Part shown: positions 1 to 8,340 of the stretch, piece after piece
Position numbering within the stretch: the stretch's first letter is position 1
Layout: each line of letters begins with the position of its first letter
Origin: Corynebacterium canis
GTDB taxonomy: Bacteria > Actinomycetota > Actinomycetes > Mycobacteriales > Mycobacteriaceae
Assembly: GCF_030408595.1 (NCBI RefSeq)
Contig: NZ_CP047080.1
Coordinates: forward strand, 2,625,353 to 2,689,352
DNA length: 64,000 nucleotides
Reading direction: 5' to 3'
Program-made: the position numbers and the translations under genes
Notes under the pieces: model-generated
Told to the model about the DNA's origin: nothing
The model's database searches: none
What the model saw: the letters and a program-made list of their open reading frames with translations, nothing else

Positions 1-16
1 GTCATTGCCGTAGTTC

Positions 17-1219
17 CTAACGTGCAAGCTTTTTAAGGTTGATGGAAGGGTCTTGCAATTGAGCCGGGTCGACCACAATCCGCTTATCTATCAATCGGCG
101 CGCGGCTCGAACAGCCATTGCACTATCGATCGCCGCGCAGCCCGCGAGCGTGCCGTCGGGCCGCACCCGAAACGCCACCTGCGGCTGCCCATCGGCGTCG
201 GGCCGAAGCACCGTCTCGCCGTCCTCCGTCATCGAACCGACGCCCTCCACGTGCACGCCGTACCGGTCCGTCCAAAACCACGACGCACCGTGCTGCGGCA
301 ACTCTTCGCCGCATATCGACGCCGCGACCGTTTGCGCCTCATATACCGCCGACTCCCAATGCTCGTGCCGGCGTTGCAACGTGCCATCTTCATTTCGGGT
401 ACGGGCGCAATCGCCGAGCGCCCAAACCCGATCCATACTGGTTTGTTGCGCGTGATTTACCAGCACGCCGCCATCGCAATCCAGTTCGGCGCTGCGGGCA
501 AGCCGCTCTTCCGGGACGATCCCCACGGCCATAAGAACCTGGTCCGCGGTAACGGATTCCGCCCCATCGATGCTGATCACATAGCCATTTCCGGTGTTTT
601 CGATCCCCGTGGTCAGACCCGTGATCGTGCGCACCCCGTGGGCGGCGTGTAGATCATGTAAGCGATGCGCCAAAGCGTCGCCGAGCGCGGGCACAAGGGC
701 GACCGGCGCGGGGTCGATAAGCGTTACCTCGGCCCCGAGTTCCCGCGCCGATGATGCCACCTCAGCCCCGATCAGGCCGGCGCCCACAATGGCAAGGTGC
801 ACGCCGCTGCGGAGGGTCTTTTTCAACCGTTCCGCATCATCGACAGTGCGCAGCACGTGCAGGGTGGGGTCGTCGAAGCCGGGGATATTGCGCGGCACAC
901 CGCCGGTAGCCAGCACAAGGTTATCGAATGGACGTGTGGTCCCATCTTCGAGAACCAACACGCGTTCGTCCGGGTCGATGCGCCCGACGGTGCCGCGCAC
1001 GATGCTCACATTGTGCTCTTCGTACCAGCTGCGCGGGGCGAGCAGGAGTTGCTCGGCGTTCTTTTCCCCGGACAGGATTTCCTTGGACAGCGGCGGGCGA
1101 TCGTAGGGCAGGCCGTGCGGGTCGATAATGGTGACGTCGCCGGTGTAACCCCGGGACCGCAATTCGCTCGCTAGTGTGAATCCGCCGATGCCGCCGCCAA
1201 TAATGGTTGTAGAGGTCAT
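17..1219 (-). CDS. Ferredoxin reductase of a Rieske aromatic oxygenase
   Basis: FAD/NADH-dependent reductase of 400 aa that would pass electrons from NAD(P)H to the Rieske ferredoxin encoded just upstream. The N-terminus has the FAD dinucleotide motif IIGGGIGGFTLASEL (residues about 6-20). A second GAGLIGAEVA motif near residue 146 marks the NADH-binding fold, and ALGDCA near residue 268 contacts FAD. The length fits the BphA4/HcaD family (about 400 aa). The ATG at 1219 follows a GGGGAG ribosome site. It is the last visible gene of the minus-strand unit alpha subunit-ferredoxin-reductase. The family call is secure; the substrate of the oxygenase is inferred only from the neighbouring mhp genes. 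Confidence 0.9.
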   Translation of the reverse strand: MTSTTIIGGGIGGFTLASELRSRGYTGDVTIIDPHGLPYDRPPLSKEILSGEKNAEQLLLAPRSWYEEHNVSIVRGTVGRIDPDERVLVLEDGTTRPFDNLVLATGGVPRNIPGFDDPTLHVLRTVDDAERLKKTLRSGVHLAIVGAGLIGAEVASSARELGAEVTLIDPAPVALVPALGDALAHRLHDLHAAHGVRTITGLTTGIENTGNGYVISIDGAESVTADQVLMAVGIVPEERLARSAELDCDGGVLVNHAQQTSMDRVWALGDCARTRNEDGTLQRRHEHWESAVYEAQTVAASICGEELPQHGASWFWTDRYGVHVEGVGSMTEDGETVLRPDADGQPQVAFRVRPDGTLAGCAAIDSAMAVRAARRLIDKRIVVDPAQLQDPSINLKKLAR

Positions 1220-1223
1220 GGCG

Positions 1224-1565
1224 CTACTCCCCCGCCGGCGTGCCGGGGTAGAGCCACACCTCGTCGCCGCGCACCTCTACCTTGTGCGTGGGCATATCCT
1301 CCACGGCGGGCATGCTGAGCACCTTGCCGGTTTTCAAACAGAATTTCCCGGAGTGCAGGGGGCATTCCACCTCGGCGCCCTCGACCCAGCCGTCCGCGAG
1401 GGAGGCATTGCCGTGGGTGCAAATATCGTCGAGTGCGTAGAATTCATCGTCCTCGGTGCGGAACACCGCGATGGCTACGTCGACGCCGCTCACATCGGAT
1501 TCGATAACGGTGCCTTCTTCTTGCTCGAAGTCATCGATGCTGCCGATTTTGACGGGCTGTGTCAT
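1224..1565 (-). CDS. Rieske [2Fe-2S] ferredoxin component
   Basis: Small Rieske ferredoxin of 113 aa that shuttles electrons from the reductase to the oxygenase alpha subunit. The cluster ligands are in CTHGNASLADG and CPLHSGKFC (C-x-H then C-x2-H), spaced as in BphA3/HcaC. The open frame extends further upstream to 1667, but that extension overlaps the alpha subunit and is Arg-rich. The ATG at 1565 is preceded by GGAG and gives the normal family length. It lies between the alpha subunit (stop 1568) and the reductase (start 1219) with gaps of a few bases, so translation is probably coupled. Confidence 0.9.
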   Translation of the reverse strand: MTQPVKIGSIDDFEQEEGTVIESDVSGVDVAIAVFRTEDDEFYALDDICTHGNASLADGWVEGAEVECPLHSGKFCLKTGKVLSMPAVEDMPTHKVEVRGDEVWLYPGTPAGE

Positions 1566-1567
1566 GG

Positions 1568-2950
1568 TTATGCTCCTAGGGGTTCTTGCTGGAGTTCGGC
1601 TGGATCTGCGGCCTGGTTTTCGGCCGGAGTTTCGTGCCACGCCGGGGTGGACATCAGTTCGCGCCACCGGCGGTACACGCCACGGCCTGCGGCGTCGGAA
1701 TACAGCCCCGAGGTGGTGCCCGGGAAGCCGTCACGCTGCGTTTCTGTGCCTAGGCCCATCTGGTAGTTCAGCGCCGTATTGCCGATCATGAAGGCGTGGG
1801 CATTGGCCTGGCATTCGGACCAGTTTTCGCCGTCATCCTGTTCGAAAATGCCGGACGGTCCGAAGGTGCGCAGGTTGTACAAACGTTGCGCGCGCCGCAC
1901 TTCCTCGGGCATGGACTTATCCAGCACGGTCCACGACCACACCTCCATCTTGTTGGGCCCCTTCGGATGCCAGACACGGATGGAACCGTTCACCGGCAGG
2001 TACGAGAAATTGGGGAACACGGTGGCGTGACCGTTGGTCAGCGGACCCATGACCTGCTCCGGGGAAAGGCGTTCCCGCAGGAAGTCATAGTCGTAGTATT
2101 CGTGGACGGGCTGGGCGTCGAACCGGTTGCGCGGGTGGACGGGGAACCCTGCGCCATTGCCGCGATCATCGGTGAATTGCACACCCGTTCGCATAGCGAT
2201 TTCCTTTTTCGGCCCCTTGCCGGTCGGCGAAAGCACCATGAGCGCGGACGCGTGCGACATGTTCACGTGGTACCAGTCGGTGGCGAATTGCTCGGCGGCG
2301 AGCTTCCAGTTGCCTTCGAGCACCCATTTGGCCACGCCGCCGACCACGCAGGTCCCCTCCGGGTCGCGGTCCATAAAGGCGTCGATGTACCACTTCATAT
2401 CGCCGAGCGCGTCTTCGAGCGGCTCCGCATTCGCATCCCAGTTCGCAAAGATGAGGCCCTTGTAGCTTTCCACGCGAGGCGCGCTCACCAGCCCCCAATC
2501 GGCGGGGTTGAAATCGCTGGCGTAGGCTTCCTGCGCGGGCACGTCCACGAGGTTTCCGTCGAGGTCATAGGCCCAACCGTGGTAGGTGCAGATGAAGTTT
2601 TTGGTCGCGCCTTCGTCCGCACGACAAACGCGGGCGCCACGGTGGCGGCAATTGTTCAGCAGCACGCGGACCTGGCGTTTTTTATTTAGCACCGCGATGA
2701 CCGGATCCTCGCCCATATAGGTTTGGAAAAACGAACCCGGCTTCTGGAATTGATCCATGTGTGCGATGAACAGCCAGCTGCGGGCGAAGATGCGCCGCAT
2801 TTCCTGGCGGTAGACCGCGGTGTCCGAAAAGATCCGGCGATCGACGAGCCCGCCATCGGGGTCGACCATGCCGCTCACATCAAGGTTTGAATCTAACGCC
2901 TCGGGGCGGGTGAGCCCTCCCCTAGGCATTGGGTTATCAGGTGTACACAC
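1568..2950 (-). CDS. Aromatic ring-hydroxylating oxygenase, alpha subunit
   Basis: Catalytic subunit (460 aa) of a multicomponent Rieske non-heme iron oxygenase. The Rieske ligands are C101, H103, C121 and H124 (CRHRG and CTYHGW). The mononuclear iron site is DWYHVNMSH (H227, H232), with the third carboxylate probably in EQDDGENW near residue 372. This sequence type resembles alpha subunits that normally assemble with a beta subunit (biphenyl, toluene or phenylpropionate class), yet no beta subunit is encoded in the window. The start is GTG at 2950 after AGGAG. A 17-bp inverted repeat at 3044-3060 lies about 95 bp upstream. The substrate is probably a phenylpropionate-like acid, inferred from the adjacent mhp operon. 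Confidence 0.9.
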   Translation of the reverse strand: MCTPDNPMPRGGLTRPEALDSNLDVSGMVDPDGGLVDRRIFSDTAVYRQEMRRIFARSWLFIAHMDQFQKPGSFFQTYMGEDPVIAVLNKKRQVRVLLNNCRHRGARVCRADEGATKNFICTYHGWAYDLDGNLVDVPAQEAYASDFNPADWGLVSAPRVESYKGLIFANWDANAEPLEDALGDMKWYIDAFMDRDPEGTCVVGGVAKWVLEGNWKLAAEQFATDWYHVNMSHASALMVLSPTGKGPKKEIAMRTGVQFTDDRGNGAGFPVHPRNRFDAQPVHEYYDYDFLRERLSPEQVMGPLTNGHATVFPNFSYLPVNGSIRVWHPKGPNKMEVWSWTVLDKSMPEEVRRAQRLYNLRTFGPSGIFEQDDGENWSECQANAHAFMIGNTALNYQMGLGTETQRDGFPGTTSGLYSDAAGRGVYRRWRELMSTPAWHETPAENQAADPAELQQEPLGA

Positions 2951-3034
2951 GTTCTTTCTCCTAAGACTGCCGTGGGACTGTCACGGCGAACCTGGTGTCC
3001 AATTCACACTGTGCCCCGAAACACATAGCGTGTT

Positions 3035-3586
3035 CTAGCTCACGTTCCGTACAGCGGAACAACAAAATAGCGCCGTCATCGTGCTTATCGACGCCGCGTG
3101 CGAATCCGCGTCCGCAGCCGCGCACGCCGGCTCCACCACATACGCCCGAAACCCCAGGTCAGCGGCCTGCCTTACGCAACCTTCTACGGAGGCATTTGTG
3201 GCCACACCGGCCACATAGACGTCCGTCACCTGGTGCTCGCGTAGCAGCACTTCCAGCTCCGAATCGGTAAACGGCCCCGGTCGGCGATGCGTCACCACCT
3301 TGTCACCTGGAGCCACCGGCAGCACCAATTGCGCACCGGGGCTGCCTTCGGCGAGGCAAGCCATGCTTTCGGCCGCCTGCAAGAGCGGCATATTGGCCTG
3401 GTAGTCGCCGTCGAAGGCGATGCGCAACCACACCACCAAGCCGCCAATCTCCCGCATTTCTGCAGCGCAGCGGGTCACTTCGGCGACCACCTGCCGCCGC
3501 TCCACCTCGCCCGCAAACAACTGGCCGAATGCACCGTCCGCCTCGACGATGTCCTTTTGCATGTGCACTATCAGCAGCGCTTTCAC
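3035..3586 (-). CDS. Isochorismatase-fold protein lacking the catalytic triad
   Basis: Cysteine-hydrolase (isochorismatase/nicotinamidase) fold protein, 183 aa. The family frame is clear: ALLIVHMQKD at the N-terminus, VVTHRRPGPF at 97-106, and VAGVATNASVEGCVR at 125-139. Known family members use Asp, Lys and Cys at these three places. Here they read H8, H100 and S133, so the triad is gone, with C137 four residues on. It is either a non-catalytic (binding or regulatory) protein or has a different chemistry. GTG start at 3586 after AAAGGA. It is transcribed away from the IclR gene and sits upstream of the oxygenase alpha gene. The fold is secure; the function is unknown. Confidence 0.75.
   Translation of the reverse strand: MKALLIVHMQKDIVEADGAFGQLFAGEVERRQVVAEVTRCAAEMREIGGLVVWLRIAFDGDYQANMPLLQAAESMACLAEGSPGAQLVLPVAPGDKVVTHRRPGPFTDSELEVLLREHQVTDVYVAGVATNASVEGCVRQAADLGFRAYVVEPACAAADADSHAASISTMTALFCCSAVRNVS
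3044..3060. promoter_or_regulatory. Candidate IclR operator 1 (upstream of oxygenase alpha gene)
   Basis: GTTCCGTACAGCGGAAC is a perfect 6-bp inverted repeat with a 5-bp spacer. It lies 94-110 bp upstream of the alpha-subunit start, overlapping the last codons of the isochorismatase-fold gene. The same architecture occurs at 3662-3678 and 9298-9314. Assignment to the local IclR regulator is inferred. Confidence 0.6.
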
Positions 3587-3661
3587 ACCGAATCCTTTCC
3601 CTCAAAAGGGGTTATTGTTTTGAGCAAGATTTACAACAAGCTCTAATGTGTTTCACATCAC

Positions 3662-3678
3662 GTGCCGCACAGCGGAAC
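3662..3678. promoter_or_regulatory. Candidate IclR operator 2 (divergent promoter region)
   Basis: GTGCCGCACAGCGGAAC differs from the perfect inverted repeat by one base and shares flanking bases with operator 1 (CACGT before it, AACA after it). It lies between the divergent isochorismatase-fold gene (start 3586) and the IclR gene (start 3746), so it could serve both control of the former and autoregulation. Confidence 0.55.
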
Positions 3679-3745
3679 AACACCCATCACAGACGATGTG
3701 TTCTAACCCACAATGGACCTGACTCGCCCACCCAAGGAAAGAACC

Positions 3746-4531
3746 ATGAACAGCGCAAAACCAGCCGATACAAGAAGTGCCGTGGACAAGGCATTCAGCC
3801 TGCTCCGCAGCTTTAGCGATCACGACACCGCCGGGGTCGGGGTAAGTGAACTTGCCCGGCGCGCCGAAATGTCCAAATCCACCGCGCACCGCCTGCTGGC
3901 CACCTTGGTTGCCAATGGCGCGGTGGAACGTTCCGGCGAGGTGTACCGCCTCGGCCCCCTATGCTTCGAACTCACCAGCGATCGCGGCACCCGCACCAGC
4001 GATATTCTGAGCGAGATCCTCACCCCATTCCTCGCCGTCTTGTTCGAGCGCACGCGGCAAACCGTGCACCTGGCGGCCCTGCAGGGAAACGAAGTCGTCT
4101 ATATCAATAAGCTATTTTCGGCGCGCCGCATCGCCAGCCCCTCTCGGATCGGCGGCCGCGCCCCCGCGTATTGCACCGGGGTTGGCAAGGCCATGTTGGC
4201 GTGGGATCCGGTCCGCGCGGAATCAGCCATTTCCAGCGGGTTGCACCGCTGGACGCCGTACACGATCACGGACCCCGAGGAAATCCGCGAAGAGCTCGCC
4301 ACCATTCGCAAGGACGGCATCGCGCACGACCGTCAGGAGATCGCCCTCGGCCTCAGCTGCATCGCCGCACCTATTTTCGGACGCAACAACGAACCCATCG
4401 CCGCGATGTCCGTTTCCGGCGCATCCTCGCAATTCAAACCGGAGGAACACATCCTCGCACTCAAGCGCATTTGTGCCGCCGCGGGCCGCGCCGCGTTGGA
4501 GCACCAACGCAATCTCGAGCGCACAGCGTAG
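3746..4531 (+). CDS. IclR-family transcriptional regulator of the aromatic locus
   Basis: Regulator of 261 aa with an N-terminal winged HTH (VSELARRAEMSKSTAHRLL, about residues 33-51) and the IclR effector-binding domain in the C-terminal two thirds (GRAPAYCTGVGKAMLA, then IAAPIFGRNNEPIAAMSVSG). The ATG at 3746 follows AAGGAAAG; an upstream in-frame start at 3713 has no ribosome site. MhpR of E. coli, which controls phenylpropionate catabolism, is also an IclR-family protein, so a role as regulator of the mhp operon and the oxygenase genes is likely. It is divergent from the isochorismatase-fold gene and convergent with mhpE. Three similar 17-bp palindromes in front of the neighbouring units support the assignment. 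Confidence 0.88.
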   Translation: MNSAKPADTRSAVDKAFSLLRSFSDHDTAGVGVSELARRAEMSKSTAHRLLATLVANGAVERSGEVYRLGPLCFELTSDRGTRTSDILSEILTPFLAVLFERTRQTVHLAALQGNEVVYINKLFSARRIASPSRIGGRAPAYCTGVGKAMLAWDPVRAESAISSGLHRWTPYTITDPEEIREELATIRKDGIAHDRQEIALGLSCIAAPIFGRNNEPIAAMSVSGASSQFKPEEHILALKRICAAAGRAALEHQRNLERTA

Positions 4532-4536
4532 CCCGA

Positions 4537-4615
4537 TCAGGCAGATCTGACACGGGGGTTTAGGCCACCTGCGGAAACGCAAGGGTTGCGCCCTCCCGAT
4601 GTCAGATCTGCCTGA
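4537..4615. repeat. Element B, copy 0 (79 bp, divergent core)
   Basis: The termini TCAGGCAGATCTGACA and TGTCAGATCTGCCTGA are perfect 16-bp inverted repeats. The core resembles other B elements only around CTGCGGAAAC. It lies exactly between the convergent ends of the IclR gene and mhpE. No T-run follows either arm, so it is not a typical terminator. The rest of this 153-bp intergenic stretch holds nothing I recognise. Confidence 0.75.
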
Positions 4616-4684
4616 GGCAGCTGCGGCACCCCCACCCCCACACGCACCCGCAGCTAGAAAAACCCCAGCTCACGCCGCAGTTTG

Positions 4685-5686
4685 TCAGCTCTGCAGCGCT
4701 ACCGCGACGTCGATAATCATGTCTTCCTGCCCGCCGACGTAGCCACGGCGTCCAACTTCGGCGAGGATATCCGCCGTCGGCACGCCGTACCGGGCGGCCG
4801 CGCGTTCGGCATGCAGAAGGAACGAGTTGTACACGCCGCGATGCCCTTGAATGATGGAGCCGCGGTCCATAGCGGGGATCCGTTCGACCATAGGTTTGAG
4901 CACATCTTCGGCGGCGGCGAGGATTCCATCGAGGTCCACGCCGTGCTCAATCCCCAGACGTTCGAACGCAACGGCGAGCACTTCCGTGGGCGAATTGCCG
5001 GCGCCCGCACCCAGCCCGGCCAGCGAGCCGTCGATTTGCGACGCCCCGGCCCGCACCGCCAGCACCGAGTTCGCCACCCCAAACGACAGGTTTTGATGCC
5101 CGTGGAATCCCACCTGGGCTTCGTCGCCGATTTCGTCGATAAGGGCAGCCACTCGGTCGCTCGCCTGTTCCATTATGAGGGAACCGGCGGAGTCCACGAC
5201 GAAGACGCATTGGCAGCCCGCGTCGACCATAATGCGCGCCTGCTGTGCCAATTCCGCGGGCGAAATGCGGTGCGAAAGCATCAGAAAACCGCCGGTTTCC
5301 ATGCCCAATTCGCGGGCGGCCTGGAAGTGCCGGATGGACACGTCGGCCTCGGTGCAGTGGGTGGCAATGCGCACCATGCTGGCGCCGCGCTCGCGGGCTT
5401 CCTTCAGGTCCGCGACCGTGCCCAACCCGGGCAGCAGCAGGCAGGCGATGCTGGCGTGCTTGGCCTCATCCACCGCTGCGGAGATCAGATCGAGGTCTGA
5501 AACCTTGGAAAACCCGTAGTTAAAGGAGGATCCGCCGAGGCCATCGCCGTGGGTGACCTCGATCATTTGTACCTTGGCGTCGTCGAGCGCCCGCACCACG
5601 CGGCGGACCTGGTCCTCGGTGTACTGATGCCGGATTGCGTGCGACCCATCGCGCAGGGTGGTGTCATTGAGGCGAATCTTAGGCAT
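4685..5686 (-). CDS. mhpE: 4-hydroxy-2-oxovalerate aldolase
   Basis: Class II aldolase (333 aa; E. coli MhpE is about 337) that splits 4-hydroxy-2-oxopentanoate into pyruvate and acetaldehyde, the last cleavage of the meta pathway. The metal and substrate motif [16 protein letters not shown] is at residues 5-20 and [14 protein letters not shown] lies about 200 residues in. In this family the aldolase channels acetaldehyde to its partner dehydrogenase, encoded just upstream (mhpF); the two genes overlap by 8 bp. It is the last gene of the mhp operon. ATG start at 5686. Confidence 0.95.
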   Translation of the reverse strand: MPKIRLNDTTLRDGSHAIRHQYTEDQVRRVVRALDDAKVQMIEVTHGDGLGGSSFNYGFSKVSDLDLISAAVDEAKHASIACLLLPGLGTVADLKEARERGASMVRIATHCTEADVSIRHFQAARELGMETGGFLMLSHRISPAELAQQARIMVDAGCQCVFVVDSAGSLIMEQASDRVAALIDEIGDEAQVGFHGHQNLSFGVANSVLAVRAGASQIDGSLAGLGAGAGNSPTEVLAVAFERLGIEHGVDLDGILAAAEDVLKPMVERIPAMDRGSIIQGHRGVYNSFLLHAERAAARYGVPTADILAEVGRRGYVGGQEDMIIDVAVALQS

Positions 5687-6605
5687 GGACTTTCCCTTCT
5701 TCGAGCAGGTCCACGTAGCGGTCGGCGGTAGCGACGGCGGCGGCGGTGATGATATCGAGGTTGCCGGCGTATTCCGGCAGGTAGTCGGCGGCGCCGCGGA
5801 CTTCGATAAGCACCGTGACGCGCCCCCAACCGTTCCACTCCGGCCGCGCGTGATCGAACTGTGGTTCGGCGGTAAGCCGGTACCCGGGCACGTAGCCTTG
5901 CACGGTTTCCACCATGTGGTCGATGGATTGCCGGACTCGGTCTTGCAATTCGCCCGGCTCGGCGGCGGCCGCGGGCAGCGAGCAGTACACGGTGTTGCGC
6001 ATCAGCATAGGCGGCTCGACCGGGTTCAGGATCAAGATGGCCTTGCCACGCCGCGCTCCGCCAACCTGTTCGAGGGCGCGGGCGGTGGTTTCCATGAATT
6101 CGTCGATATTGGCGCGGGTGCCGGGGCCCGCCGATTTCGAGGCTATCGACGCCACGATCTCGGCGTAGGCTACCTCCACCACGCGCGAGACCGCGGCGAC
6201 GATCGGCGTGGTTGCCTGCCCACCGCACGTGATCATGTTCACATTGTCCACGGTTTTCAGCGCGTCAAGGTTTACCGAAGGGCAGAAGTAAGGTCCCACT
6301 GCCGCCGGGGTGAGGTCGATAGCGCGGATGCCGGCTTCCTGGTAGCGGGGCGCGTTTGCCCGGTGCGCGTACGCGGAGGTCGCCTCGAACACCAGATCGG
6401 GCCGATCGGGCTGCTCGAGGAGCCAGTCCACGCCGCCGGCGGAGGCGGTAACGCCGAGTTTTTCGGCGCGCGCCAGGCCGTCGGAGGTGGGGTCCACGCC
6501 GATCATATAGACGGGTTCCACATTGCGGGAATTGCGCAGGAGTTTGATCAAAAGGTCGGTGCCGATATTGCCGGGCCCGACGACGGCTGCGGTGTATTTT
6601 GTCAT
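5679..6605 (-). CDS. mhpF: Acetaldehyde dehydrogenase (acylating)
   Basis: CoA-acylating acetaldehyde dehydrogenase (308 aa) converting acetaldehyde, CoA and NAD+ to acetyl-CoA. The NAD-binding motif [14 protein letters not shown] is at the N-terminus and the catalytic cysteine lies in [12 protein letters not shown]. The frame is open to 6782, but the ATG at 6605 ([10 protein letters not shown]) follows AAGGACAC and gives the family length. It begins 20 bp after the mhpD stop and overlaps mhpE by 8 bp, as expected for the channeling aldolase-dehydrogenase pair. Confidence 0.95.
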   Translation of the reverse strand: MTKYTAAVVGPGNIGTDLLIKLLRNSRNVEPVYMIGVDPTSDGLARAEKLGVTASAGGVDWLLEQPDRPDLVFEATSAYAHRANAPRYQEAGIRAIDLTPAAVGPYFCPSVNLDALKTVDNVNMITCGGQATTPIVAAVSRVVEVAYAEIVASIASKSAGPGTRANIDEFMETTARALEQVGGARRGKAILILNPVEPPMLMRNTVYCSLPAAAAEPGELQDRVRQSIDHMVETVQGYVPGYRLTAEPQFDHARPEWNGWGRVTVLIEVRGAADYLPEYAGNLDIITAAAVATADRYVDLLEEGKVHA

Positions 6606-6625
6606 GGGTGTAGTGTGTCCTTGGG

Positions 6626-7402
6626 TTATTGGAAATGTGCCGTCAGCGCACCTAGGTGGCCGTAGTCGCACAGCACGGTGGCGCCAGCTGCGACGGGGGC
6701 TGCGCCGCAGAAGCTGCCTGTGAGTATGAGATCCCCGGCTCGCAGCGTAACGCCTTGTTCGCCGAGGGTCCGCGCCAGCCACACCAGCGGATTCAGCGGG
6801 TGGCGCATCACGTCGGCCCCAGTGCCTGCGCCGCGGGTCGCGCCGTCGATACGCATGGTGACGGCCACCTCGGGAAGCTCGGAAACCGGCACGTCAACGG
6901 GGGTTTTGCCGATAATTACGGCGCCGCAGGAAGCGTTGTCGGCGACGGTGTCCACGAGGCGGATGTCCCAGTCGCGGACGCGGGAGTCGATGATTTCGGC
7001 CGCAAGGTACGTCTTATCGACGGCCGCGACAACGGCGTCGAAGTCCGCGTCCGGCGCGAGATCCGTCCCCAATCTGAACGCTAGTTCGGGTTCAATTTTG
7101 GGGTCGATGAACTGGGAAACGTCGATGCTATCGCCCTCGGAATAGACCATACGGTCGGTAAAGAAACCGAAGTCTGGGCTATCCACGCCGAGCTGTTGCT
7201 GCATCGCCAACGAGGTCAGGCCGATCTTGCGCCCGACCACGCGATGCCCCTGCGACTCGAACGCCCGCTCCTGGAATTGCTGGATGGCGTAGGCGCCGGC
7301 GAGATCGAGTTCCGGGAGCGTCAGGCGCGGGGGTTCGATCGGCTGGCGCGTCGCGTAGGCGCCAAACAGCGCGTCGGCAACGCGTTCGAATTGCGGGGTC
7401 AT
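6626..7402 (-). CDS. mhpD: 2-hydroxypenta-2,4-dienoate hydratase
   Basis: Hydratase of the fumarylacetoacetase-like fold (258 aa; E. coli MhpD is 269). It adds water to 2-hydroxypenta-2,4-dienoate to give 4-hydroxy-2-oxovalerate. The core family pattern [18 protein letters not shown] at about 57-74 and the metal-binding region [12 protein letters not shown] near 105 are typical. The ATG at 7402 overlaps the mhpB stop codon (ATGA), so translation is coupled. Third gene of the operon mhpCBDFE. Confidence 0.93.
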   Translation of the reverse strand: MTPQFERVADALFGAYATRQPIEPPRLTLPELDLAGAYAIQQFQERAFESQGHRVVGRKIGLTSLAMQQQLGVDSPDFGFFTDRMVYSEGDSIDVSQFIDPKIEPELAFRLGTDLAPDADFDAVVAAVDKTYLAAEIIDSRVRDWDIRLVDTVADNASCGAVIIGKTPVDVPVSELPEVAVTMRIDGATRGAGTGADVMRHPLNPLVWLARTLGEQGVTLRAGDLILTGSFCGAAPVAAGATVLCDYGHLGALTAHFQ

Positions 7403-8340
7403 TCGCGCTCCTCGGCGAACATGATGCCAAAGCCCGCGATGAATTCCTTGATGGGCCGGTAGTACTCATAGCTGACGTCGTAGCCACCGGTTGCGGAGTG
7501 CAGGGCGGCAAAAGCCGCGACCCAGCTGCGCACCTCGTGCGAGGAGTGACCTGCATCGATGTCCATCTGATCGGCCGTGTAGGCATCGAAGCGGGAGGGG
7601 TCATTGGATGCGCAGGCGTCCATAAACCCGCGGTCCCAATTGGGGTTGAGGTCCTGGATATCCGCCTCGCCGCGGGCGAACGCCTGTGCGGTGGTGATAA
7701 CGCGTTCTTGCCGCGCGTTGCGCGCCTCCTCCGTGGGATGGCGGCCGTCGAGCAACAGCTTGCGCTGCTCCTCGGTGGCGGACACCCATTGCGGCACCGG
7801 CGGGTCGTGACTCAGGCCGCCCGATGCGATAATCAGAATTTTTTCGGGGCGGTTCTTTAGGAATTCACCGACGGCCTGGCCCATGCGGCGCACCCGCTCC
7901 ATGGGTACGAACGGGCGAGCTAATCCATTGACGTAGATGGGGACCACGGGCTTGGCGGCGATGTCTCCGTACAGGATTTCCATTGGCTGCACGGCCCCGT
8001 GATCTAGTTCCATGCGGCGGGAAATGGCCATATCGATGCCGTGATCCAGTACGAATTGCGCCAAATCTTCGCTGATCGACGTGGGCACATCGAGCGGCCC
8101 CGCCTGGGAATCGTAGTCGCCGACGCCGAGCGCCTCGTAGCCGACGCAATAGGGCGGCATCAGGTCGTAGAAAAAGCCGTTGTAGTGGTCCGGCGAGAAG
8201 GTCACTACCAGGTCGGGGTCGAACGCATGTACCTGCTGGCGCACGGTTTCGAACGCCGCTTCGAGCTCGGCCTTGACCTCATTGCCGGGATCGTTGATGT
8301 GCAGCAGGGGGCTGTGCGACATCGCAAGCAATTTAAACAT
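7399..8340 (-). CDS. mhpB: 2,3-dihydroxyphenylpropionate 1,2-dioxygenase
   Basis: Class III (LigB-type) extradiol dioxygenase, 313 aa (E. coli MhpB 314). It performs the iron-dependent meta ring cleavage of a 2,3-dihydroxyphenylpropionate-type catechol. Near-identity blocks with MhpB are SPDHYNGFFYDLMPPYC (49-65), MELDHGAVQP with H114, and SGGLSHDPPVPQW with H178; these histidines match the acid/base residues known for E. coli MhpB. The ATG at 8340 overlaps the end of mhpC (GATGTTTAA). This gene gives the most specific clue to the pathway substrate. Confidence 0.95.
   Translation of the reverse strand: MFKLLAMSHSPLLHINDPGNEVKAELEAAFETVRQQVHAFDPDLVVTFSPDHYNGFFYDLMPPYCVGYEALGVGDYDSQAGPLDVPTSISEDLAQFVLDHGIDMAISRRMELDHGAVQPMEILYGDIAAKPVVPIYVNGLARPFVPMERVRRMGQAVGEFLKNRPEKILIIASGGLSHDPPVPQWVSATEEQRKLLLDGRHPTEEARNARQERVITTAQAFARGEADIQDLNPNWDRGFMDACASNDPSRFDAYTADQMDIDAGHSSHEVRSWVAAFAALHSATGGYDVSYEYYRPIKEFIAGFGIMFAEERE

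Noticed and set aside
4537..4615. Element B as a bidirectional terminator of the IclR gene and mhpE
   Set aside because: The inverted repeats are perfect but 47 bases apart and no T-run follows on either strand; kept as a repeat instead.
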